NCBI GenBank assembly: GCA_027483285.1
Contig: JAIXUZ010000180.1
Location: forward strand, 1 to 5,246
DNA length: 5,246 nucleotides
Origin: Bacteroidota bacterium
Lineage (GTDB): Bacteria > Bacteroidota > Bacteroidia > CAMBQF01
Direction: 5' to 3'
The notes beneath the pieces were generated by a model, which did no database searches, was not told the DNA's origin, and saw only the letters and a program-made list of their open reading frames with translations. This document shows positions 1-5,246 of this stretch, in pieces. The translations under genes and the position numbers were made by a program. Numbering within the stretch: position 1 is the stretch's first letter; each line of letters begins with the position of its first letter.

Positions 1-68
1 CAGTTAAGCTTGACCCTGCAAACCAACTGTTTAAAAACAACCTGAGCATAGCCCAAAAGGGGCGCTAA
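1..68 (+). CDS. 3' end of a probable TPR-repeat protein (partial)
   Basis: Frame 3 is open from the window edge to a TAA at 66-68 and gives about 21 C-terminal residues, VKLDPANQLFKNNLSIAQKG followed by R. The pattern (K)LDPxNxLxKNNLxxA is typical of the last helix pair of tetratricopeptide repeat proteins in Bacteroidota, where 'LDPxN' closes one repeat and 'AxxNL' starts the next helix. TPR proteins are usually protein-interaction scaffolds, often in the envelope in this phylum, but the fragment is too short to name a role. The other two plus frames are closed by stops in this stretch. It lies on the same strand as the peptidase gene, but a separate promoter lies between them, so co-transcription is possible and not required. 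Confidence 0.5.
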   Translation, partial: VKLDPANQLFKNNLSIAQKGR

Positions 69-84
69 TTATTTTTCTACATTA

Positions 85-115
85 TTGGCAGACAAATAGT
101 TTCTTTTTACATTTG
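85..115 (+). promoter_or_regulatory. Bacteroidota-type promoter (-33 TTG / -7 TAnnTTTG)
   Basis: TACATTTG at 108-115 matches exactly the TAnnTTTG -7 element of the primary sigma factor in Bacteroidota. A TTG at 85-87 lies 20 bp upstream, within the usual spacing for the -33 element. Transcription would start near 120-122, giving a leader of about 15 nt before the ATG at 137. The leader is A-rich (AGAACCAA before ATG) and has no clear Shine-Dalgarno, as is common in this phylum. The placement supports ATG 137 as the start of the peptidase gene. Confidence 0.6.
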
Positions 116-136
116 TTTTCTGACTATTAGAACCAA

Positions 137-2563
137 ATGAAAAAAAAATTCTTACTACTTGCCTTCGTAGGGCTTGTGTTATCTAGCTACAGCCAAACGG
201 CTGCTCAGTACGATTTTTCTAAATTCACCCCGCTGCAAAGTTCGGGTACGCTGCCAGAAGAAGTAGAGATGACGGGAAAAGACTTTATGTCTACTACCCG
301 TAAAAATCTTACAAAAGGAGGCTCTAAAAAAGACAAAAAGGCTAAAGAGTCGTTTGTTTTACAAACCAGCTACGCAATTAAAGACCTTTTTATTAGCGGC
401 CGCTTGCTTTACAACGACCCTATTTCTGAGTATGTTGAAAAGGTGCGCAGGGAGGTTACAGCCTCAGACGCTAAACTGGCATCGGAAACCAAGGTGTTTG
501 TGGTAAAATCATCTGTAGTAAATGCCTTTGCAACCAACCAGGGCTATTTGTTTATTACTACAGGCTTGCTAGCGCAGCTGGAAAATGAGGCTCAACTGGC
601 ATTTGTTTTATGCCACGAGCTTATCCACTATAAAAAGAAGCACGTTATTAAAGCCTATGTACAAAACGATAAAATTGATAGGGGAGAAGGTGGTTACCGT
701 AAATCGGAGGTGGATAAGAAATATCTTGCAAAAAGTAACTACTCTAAAGAGCATGAAAGCGAAGCTGATGTTAACGGGTTTGATTTATTTGCTAAAACCC
801 GCTACTCATTAGATGCTATTAATGGTACGTTTGATGTGTTAAAATATTCTGAATTACCATTTGAGGATTTTGAGTTTAACCATAAGATGCTAGAGTCTGA
901 TTATCTGCTATTTCCAATAGACTACATTCAACAGGAAGTAAGTGTTGTAGAAGGCGAGGATGAGGAAGAAGACGATAAAACAAGCACCCACCCCAACCTG
1001 GCTAAACGCCGTACCGATATTGCCGATAAAATTTCATCATTAGAAGGCGATGATAAAGCCCGTGTACGCAGCAACTACGCCATATCGGAAGACTTGTTTT
1101 TAAATGCGCGCAAGCTGGCCCGTTTTGATTTGTGCCATACCAACCTTATTAACCGTCAGTATGACCGTGCCCTTTACCAGGCTTATTGCCTTTTAAAAGA
1201 AAACCCCGACAATATTTACCTGAGCAAGGTGATATTAAAATCGCTATACGGCTTAACTAAGTATGCAAACTCTAAAAGGGTGCGCGAGGTATCTATTAAA
1301 TACAGCAAGGTGCAGGGCGAGTCGCAAAAGCTTAACTACCTGCTTGATAAAATGGAAAGTAACGAGCTTAACGTAGTGGCGTTAAACTTTGCCTGGAGGT
1401 TAAAAACAAAACTTCGCCATAATGATACGGAGGTTAACCTTATTACCGAGGATATCTTTTATGAAATGGTAAAAAGGCACTATCCAAATAAATCAGCTTT
1501 TTCTTTAGAATCGCGCACAACACCTGTTGATACAACCCGCACCGCTGAAGCAAAAGTTGAAGAACCGGTTAAAACTAAAAAGAAAACAACTTCATCTAAA
1601 AAGAATAAAGATGGAGAGGCTGACGAAGAGGAAGACACCCCTAAAGAGAGCAAAACAAGCAAGCTTAAAAAGAAGAAAAAAGTAGATGAAAAAAACTACT
1701 TTGTTACCTATGCTTTTGTTGATTTGCTTAAGGATAAAGACTTTGTTGATACTTACGACAGGCTATCTAAACAAACCAAAAAAGATAAAACAACAGAGAA
1801 AAAGGAACTTTCGAAACGTAAATCATCAAAGAACAAGAAGAACAAGAAAGTTGATGACGACGATGATGATTTTGACGACGAGGACAACCAGTATTTACTT
1901 GATGAAAAAGAAAGTGTAGGCAAATACAATGGCGAATGGGATACCTATGCATTGGGTGTAGACAAAGTACTTATTGTAAATCCTTTTTATTTGAAAATTG
2001 ACGAGCGTAAAAAAAATCCCGTTTCATATTCAGGTAGTGAGGATGCGCAAAAAGATTTCAATAAAAAGCTGATTGAAATGTCGGCTAAAACAGGTCTGGA
2101 TGTTGAGATTTTAGATAAGCAGGAGTTTAACTCGGGCAGTGTAGATAACTACAACGATATGGGTGTTCTGATAGATTGGATGGACGAACGTATTGACCAC
2201 AAAAAGCTTAAAATGCTGCCTACCGATTACCTGCGTGTTGATGATATTACCAAAAAATATGGCACAGAGTATTTAACACTAATGGGCACTATCAATTTTA
2301 TTGAGAAGAAAAGAGGAATTGGCTGGGCCATATTTGCTACCATCTACCTGTTCCCATTTAGCTGGCCATTTACCATTCCGTATTTTATAAATAAACGCAG
2401 CCATACCTATGTATATACCGTTGTGTTTAACCTTAAAACGGGCCAGACAGAAATGGTTAAAATAGGGCATGCACCGCTAAAAGACAGGTACGATGTTATG
2501 AATTCCTTTATATATGATTACCTGCAGCAGATTAAGCGCACCGGTAAAAGCAAAAACTTTTAA
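137..2563 (+). CDS. Exported M48-family zinc metallopeptidase with charged low-complexity inserts
   Basis: Residues 1-23 form a signal peptide (MKKK, a hydrophobic core, then a cut near SYS/Q or TAA/Q), so the protein should act in the envelope. The N-terminal part is an M48 peptidase. NAFAT..GYLFITTGLL (129-145) precedes the zinc motif HELIH (H160, E161, H164; then H169), and HESEAD (206-211) supplies the third ligand, E209, with G214. STHPNLAKR around 282-290 matches the HP motif that closes M48 domains. No membrane helices flank the zinc site, so it resembles soluble periplasmic M48 enzymes (BepA, LoiP) more than HtpX or Ste24. Residues about 330-375 look TPR-like. Two Lys-rich/acidic tracts follow (476-518, 544-586), then an unrecognised C-terminal region with a hydrophobic, Trp/Pro-rich segment (727-751) that may touch or cross a membrane. 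At 808 residues it is much longer than simple M48 proteins. All catalytic residues are present. The substrate is unknown. Confidence 0.85.
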   Translation: MKKKFLLLAFVGLVLSSYSQTAAQYDFSKFTPLQSSGTLPEEVEMTGKDFMSTTRKNLTKGGSKKDKKAKESFVLQTSYAIKDLFISGRLLYNDPISEYVEKVRREVTASDAKLASETKVFVVKSSVVNAFATNQGYLFITTGLLAQLENEAQLAFVLCHELIHYKKKHVIKAYVQNDKIDRGEGGYRKSEVDKKYLAKSNYSKEHESEADVNGFDLFAKTRYSLDAINGTFDVLKYSELPFEDFEFNHKMLESDYLLFPIDYIQQEVSVVEGEDEEEDDKTSTHPNLAKRRTDIADKISSLEGDDKARVRSNYAISEDLFLNARKLARFDLCHTNLINRQYDRALYQAYCLLKENPDNIYLSKVILKSLYGLTKYANSKRVREVSIKYSKVQGESQKLNYLLDKMESNELNVVALNFAWRLKTKLRHNDTEVNLITEDIFYEMVKRHYPNKSAFSLESRTTPVDTTRTAEAKVEEPVKTKKKTTSSKKNKDGEADEEEDTPKESKTSKLKKKKKVDEKNYFVTYAFVDLLKDKDFVDTYDRLSKQTKKDKTTEKKELSKRKSSKNKKNKKVDDDDDDFDDEDNQYLLDEKESVGKYNGEWDTYALGVDKVLIVNPFYLKIDERKKNPVSYSGSEDAQKDFNKKLIEMSAKTGLDVEILDKQEFNSGSVDNYNDMGVLIDWMDERIDHKKLKMLPTDYLRVDDITKKYGTEYLTLMGTINFIEKKRGIGWAIFATIYLFPFSWPFTIPYFINKRSHTYVYTVVFNLKTGQTEMVKIGHAPLKDRYDVMNSFIYDYLQQIKRTGKSKNF
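1562..1894 (+). other. Duplicated Lys-rich then Asp/Glu-rich low-complexity region within the peptidase gene
   Basis: This region encodes residues 476-586 of the M48 protein. It has two blocks of the same design. Block one has KTKKKTTSSKKNK (479-491) followed by EADEEED (494-500), and then a second Lys run at 511-515. Block two has KRKSSKNKKNKK (560-571) followed by six Asp (573-578) and DDED (580-583). Between them lies a more ordinary segment (about 520-543, NYFVTYAFVDLL...), which is probably folded. The shared SSK(K/N) core and the 'KKVD' at the end of both Lys runs suggest either an old internal duplication or independent expansion of AAA/AAG and GAT/GAC codons. The tracts are probably disordered linkers. 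A binding role for metal, polyanion or protein is only a guess. Confidence 0.6.
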
Positions 2564-2575
2564 GAAAGCAGAACG

Positions 2576-3322
2576 ATGAAAAAGATAGTATCAGCAATTA
2601 TATTATTAGTTATAACCATTTCTGCTAACGCGCAAATGCCGGGCTACTTAGGCCGTAGGTTAGAAGTTGGTTTTGATTTAATGATGTCTCCGCATATTAG
2701 CGGAGGGCTAAATAATGGCACCTTTGGCATACCCGTAAATATGCGAATGGGCCTGCACGTAGATTATGCCAAGAGCAGGAAATGGACCTTCGGCTTATCG
2801 TACACCATGTTACCATCTTCTTTTGACCACAACGCTTATGGTTATTACGATGCTAACGATAACTATGTGAACCTACCTATAGAAGAGCATAAGTTTAAGC
2901 AGCTTTCGCATACCATTGCATTTAGGTTTTATAGCCCACGTAATGGCGATTTAGCTCCCCCACTTGGCTTTTTCTGGGGATATGAGTTAGGCATAGGCAT
3001 AGCCGTAGCCAAAGACGTGGATGGTACCCTGCCCGATTTGAAAGGGGCTTTTACAAAAGGACGTACTGTAACCTCTATATTACCCCATTGGGATTGGATT
3101 ATGGGCCGTAAGATGGCTTTTGGCGAGCGTTGGTTGTTTAGCACCGGCGTAAACATTGGCATAACCGGTATTTTTGGTGGGCTTATAAATTATGTGTTTT
3201 ATGAGGATGGTAGTACTTCGCTAACTGAAATAAACAAAAACGTAAAACGTCAAAATGCTTTACGCTACTACTCGCAAGACATGGTATCGCTAAATTTCGG
3301 CATCAGCTACTTAATAAAGTAA
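2576..3322 (+). CDS. Exported beta-strand-rich protein, probable outer-membrane barrel
   Basis: I do not recognise a named family. Residues 1-19 are a clear signal peptide (MKK, hydrophobic core, ANA/Q cut). The mature part has many alternating strands rich in Gly and aromatics: LEVGFDLMM (29-37), MRMGLHVDYA (about 56-65), WTFGLSY (70-76), HTIAFRFYS, GFFWGYELGIGIAV, WLFSTGVNIGIT, and a final SLNFGISYLIK (238-248). This is the usual look of a small outer-membrane barrel of 8-10 strands, although the last residue is Lys, not Phe or Tyr. It has no Cys after the signal peptide, so it is not a lipoprotein. The start ATG lies 12 bp after the peptidase stop, and the gap (GAAAGCAGAACG) has neither terminator nor promoter, so the two genes are almost certainly one transcript. 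A soluble periplasmic beta-protein is the alternative. The function is unknown, and a partner or substrate relation to the peptidase is inference. Confidence 0.75.
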   Translation: MKKIVSAIILLVITISANAQMPGYLGRRLEVGFDLMMSPHISGGLNNGTFGIPVNMRMGLHVDYAKSRKWTFGLSYTMLPSSFDHNAYGYYDANDNYVNLPIEEHKFKQLSHTIAFRFYSPRNGDLAPPLGFFWGYELGIGIAVAKDVDGTLPDLKGAFTKGRTVTSILPHWDWIMGRKMAFGERWLFSTGVNIGITGIFGGLINYVFYEDGSTSLTEINKNVKRQNALRYYSQDMVSLNFGISYLIK

Positions 3323-3341
3323 TAGCCTCACTTTAAGACAT

Positions 3342-3379
3342 TAAAAATCCCCTAGCAGTTAACTGTCGGGGGATTTTTA
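3342..3379. terminator. Bidirectional intrinsic terminator between convergent genes
   Basis: AAAAATCCCC (3343-3352) pairs perfectly with GGGGATTTTT (3369-3378), and T3342 pairs with A3379. Inside, the palindrome CAGTTAACTG (3356-3365) adds a CAG/CTG stem with a TTAA loop, joined to the outer stem through G-T wobbles and one mismatch (A3354/C3367). The A and T runs at the two ends supply a U-tract in either direction. It sits 20 bp after the barrel gene and 17 bp past the end of odhB, so it can serve both units. Confidence 0.88.
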
Positions 3380-3395
3380 TTTTACTAATATCGGC

Positions 3396-4652
3396 TTACA
3401 AACCCAACAATATTTCTACCGGCTTTTTGCTGCCAAAAAGCATCTGTGTAGGGTCTTCTAATAGCTGCTTAACGCGTACAAGGAATCCAACACTCTCGCG
3501 GCCATCAATAATACGGTGGTCGTAGCTAAGGGCAACATACATAATAGGACGTACCTCAACCTTGCCATTAATAGCTACTGGGCGCTCAACAACGTTATGC
3601 ATGCCTAAAATAGCGCTTTGTGGCGGGTTTAGTATGGGGGTAGACAGCATAGAGCCAAACACACCACCGTTGGTAATAGTGAATGTTCCACCGGTCATAT
3701 CATCAACAGTAATTTTACCATCGCGGGCTTTTTTAGCCATAGCGCCAATACCGGCTTCAATCTCAGCAAGGCTCATGTTCTCCGCATTACGCAAAACAGG
3801 TACCATAAGGCCTTTTGGGGTGCTTACAGCAACGCCAATATCAGCGTAGTTAAAAGATACAATCTCCTCACCGTCAATCTGCGAGTTTACCTGCGGGAAG
3901 TCTTGCAAAGCGATAGTAACCGCCTTGGTAAAAAACGACATAAAGCCAACATTCACACCGTGTTTCTCGGCAAACTTCTCTTTGTATTGCTTGCGTATAT
4001 TCATAATGCCACTCATATCAACCTCGTTAAAGGTGGTAAGCATGGCAGTTTCCTGTTTTACAGATACCAGGCGTTGTGCTAGTTTACGGCGCAGGCTGGT
4101 CATTTTTTCGCGTTTAATATCGCGGCTGTTCTCCACTTCTTCGCCGGTAAAACCGCTGGTCATGGCCTTAAGCACATCGCCTTTGGTAATGCGTCCGCCG
4201 CGTCCGCTGGCTTCCACCTGTTTAGCAGGCACTTTATTCTCATCCATTAGCTTTTTAGCTGATGGTGATGGAACACCGTTTGCATAGCCTTTTTCAGCCG
4301 GGGCTTCTTTTACTGGCGCTGCCTTGGTTTCCGCTTTAGCTGCAGGCTTTTCGGCTACTGCGGCTTTCTCTTCTTTAGCAGGTGCCTCTTCTTTTTTAGC
4401 ACCTTCGGGCGCTGCGGCATCGGTATCAATAGTGCAAATTGCTTCGCCTACGTTCACCTTCTCGCCGTCGCCTTTTAATATTTTTACTGTGCCCGCTTCT
4501 TCAGCATTAACAGTTAGTGTAGCCTTGTCAGAGTCTATTTCGCATAGCTCAGCGTCTTTTTCTACATAGTCGCCGTCGGCTACAATCCAACGGGCTATTT
4601 CTACTTCTGTAATCGATTCGCCCGGGCTGGGTACTTTTATCTCAACAATCAT
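3396..4652 (-). CDS. odhB: Dihydrolipoyllysine-residue succinyltransferase, E2 of 2-oxoglutarate dehydrogenase
   Basis: E2o moves the succinyl group from its lipoyl arm to CoA, giving succinyl-CoA in the TCA cycle; it forms the cytoplasmic core of the complex. Domains in order: one lipoyl domain (1-76) with the lipoylated lysine K43 in EIDSDKAT; an Ala/Pro/Lys/Glu-rich swinging linker (about 79-122); a peripheral-subunit-binding domain (127-164, VPSPSAKKLMDEN...GRGGRITKGDVL); and the catalytic domain (about 185-418). The catalytic domain has FNEVDMS, GTFTITNGGVFGS and the active-site motif DHRIIDG with H379 and D383. SPILNPPQS-type and FNEVDM signatures point to E2o over pyruvate or branched-chain E2. 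The length of 418 residues is normal for E2o. The ATG at 4652-4650 begins directly with the lipoyl fold (MIVEIKVPSPGES). It follows the E1o stop by 14 bp with no promoter, so it is co-transcribed with E1o. sucB is the synonym. Confidence 0.97.
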   Translation of the reverse strand: MIVEIKVPSPGESITEVEIARWIVADGDYVEKDAELCEIDSDKATLTVNAEEAGTVKILKGDGEKVNVGEAICTIDTDAAAPEGAKKEEAPAKEEKAAVAEKPAAKAETKAAPVKEAPAEKGYANGVPSPSAKKLMDENKVPAKQVEASGRGGRITKGDVLKAMTSGFTGEEVENSRDIKREKMTSLRRKLAQRLVSVKQETAMLTTFNEVDMSGIMNIRKQYKEKFAEKHGVNVGFMSFFTKAVTIALQDFPQVNSQIDGEEIVSFNYADIGVAVSTPKGLMVPVLRNAENMSLAEIEAGIGAMAKKARDGKITVDDMTGGTFTITNGGVFGSMLSTPILNPPQSAILGMHNVVERPVAINGKVEVRPIMYVALSYDHRIIDGRESVGFLVRVKQLLEDPTQMLFGSKKPVEILLGL

Positions 4653-4666
4653 TGTATATGTTGGGG

Positions 4667-5246
4667 TTAGTTGCTTACTAATACTTTATCAAATGCGCGT
4701 TCTATAAGGTCGCGCTGTTCTATGGCGTGGCGCTTGCTGCTGCCGGTAGCCGGGCTACCGCTGCTGTGGCGTGCCACCAGTTCTAAATTCAGTTTACGGA
4801 AACGGCGAAGCAAATAGCTCCATGCCCCCATATTCTCCGGCTCTTCCTGCACCCAAACCAGTTTTTTCTGGTTTTTGTACTGGCTTACTACCGCTTCTAA
4901 ATGGTGCAGTGGCAATGGGTAAAGTTGCTCTATACGTACAATAGCCGTATCCTCTATATTGTTCTTCTCGCGGTAGTCTACCAGCTCGTAGTATAGTTTT
5001 CCGCTACAGAATAATACCTTCTCTACCTTATCAGCTTTCACCGTGGTATCTTCTATCACTTCCTGGAACGAGCCTTTAACCAACTCTGCCTGGGTCGATA
5101 TACATTTTGGGTGGCGCAATAAGCTCTTAGGCGTAAACACAATCAGTGGCTTGCGGAAATCGCGTTTCAGCTGGCGGCGCAGTACGTGGAAGAAGTTTGC
5201 AGGCGTAGTACAATTAACCACCTGCATATTATTCTCTGCACACATC
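4667..5246 (-). CDS. sucA: 2-oxoglutarate dehydrogenase E1 component, C-terminal part (partial)
   Basis: About 192 C-terminal residues of E1o, the thiamine-diphosphate enzyme that decarboxylates 2-oxoglutarate and succinylates the lipoyl arm of E2o. The 5' end runs off the window. The Met at 5245-5243 is internal, because the family has this segment (CAENNMQVVNCTTPANFFH) deep inside a protein of roughly 900 or more residues. Family signatures are present: TPANFFHVLRRQ, RKPLIVFTPKSLLRHP, VLFCSGKLYYEL, WVQEEPENMGAW (about 4825-4860) and the C-terminal SSGSPATGSSKRHAIEQ (about 4720-4771). The gene ends normally with VLVSN and TAA at 4669-4667, and no frameshift is seen in the visible part. It lies 14 bp upstream of odhB in the usual E1-E2 order. 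The promoter and the thiamine-binding part lie outside the window. odhA is the synonym. Confidence 0.96.
   Translation of the reverse strand, partial: MCAENNMQVVNCTTPANFFHVLRRQLKRDFRKPLIVFTPKSLLRHPKCISTQAELVKGSFQEVIEDTTVKADKVEKVLFCSGKLYYELVDYREKNNIEDTAIVRIEQLYPLPLHHLEAVVSQYKNQKKLVWVQEEPENMGAWSYLLRRFRKLNLELVARHSSGSPATGSSKRHAIEQRDLIERAFDKVLVSN

Noticed and set aside
51..77. Possible terminator GCCC-AAAAG-GGGC followed by a T-rich run after the upstream gene
   Set aside because: The stem is only 4 bp and the T-rich run starts several bases away, so it is too weak to call as an intrinsic terminator.
1686..1919. Second plus-strand open frame within the peptidase gene, rich in Lys, Arg and Thr
   Set aside because: It is an out-of-frame reading of the Lys/Asp repeat tracts, with no start signal or plausible protein features.
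1480..1952. Minus-strand open frames opposite the charged tracts
   Set aside because: Their Ser-, Leu- and Phe-rich translations are complements of the Lys/Glu/Asp codon runs, with no promoter or initiation region.
3925..4287. Open frame of 120 codons on the plus strand
   Set aside because: It is fully antisense to the clearly identified odhB gene and its translation resembles no protein; it follows from the codon use of the real gene.
4324..4569. Plus-strand open frame rich in Ala and Ser
   Set aside because: It is antisense to the Ala/Lys/Glu-rich linker and lipoyl domain of E2o; the composition mirrors that linker.
4744..4760. Perfect 7-bp inverted repeat CGGTAGC-CGG-GCTACCG
   Set aside because: It lies inside the strongly conserved SGSPATGSS coding motif of E1o, has no adjacent U-tract, and is explained by the codons for this motif.
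5243..5245. ATG near the right edge as the start of the minus-strand gene
   Set aside because: The sequence after it is internal to E1o proteins, so the reading frame must continue beyond the window and the Met is not the start.

Overview
The window looks like chromosomal sequence from a member of the Bacteroidota, most likely a Flavobacteriia-type organism. The evidence is a TAnnTTTG-type promoter, A-rich leaders without a strong Shine-Dalgarno, signal peptides ending just before Gln (a common pattern in this phylum), and an E2o/E1o pair of the kind found there. The genus is not resolved. I see no mobile element, CRISPR array, tRNA or rRNA.

Layout: bases 1-68 hold the last codons of a plus-strand gene that begins outside the window, probably a TPR protein. 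A 68-bp gap follows with a good Bacteroidota promoter (about 85-115). It drives a two-gene plus-strand unit. The first gene (137-2563) is an 808-residue exported M48-family zinc metallopeptidase with long Lys-rich and Asp/Glu-rich tracts. The second (2576-3322), 12 bp downstream, is a 248-residue exported, beta-strand-rich protein that is probably an outer-membrane barrel. The unit ends at a strong hairpin (3342-3379) whose A/T flanks suit termination in both directions.

Converging on that terminator from the right are two minus-strand genes of the 2-oxoglutarate dehydrogenase complex: odhB/sucB (E2o, 3396-4652, complete) and, 14 bp upstream of it, the 3' end of sucA/odhA (E1o, 4667-5246, cut by the window edge). 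They act together in the TCA cycle. E1o decarboxylates 2-oxoglutarate on thiamine diphosphate, and E2o takes the succinyl group on its lipoyl-lysine and passes it to CoA. The E3 gene is not in the window.

The right half is ordinary core metabolism. The least explained part is the peptidase and barrel pair. The charged tracts are unusual for an exported M48 enzyme, and the pairing with a putative barrel invites comparison with BepA-like envelope quality control. That link is inference.
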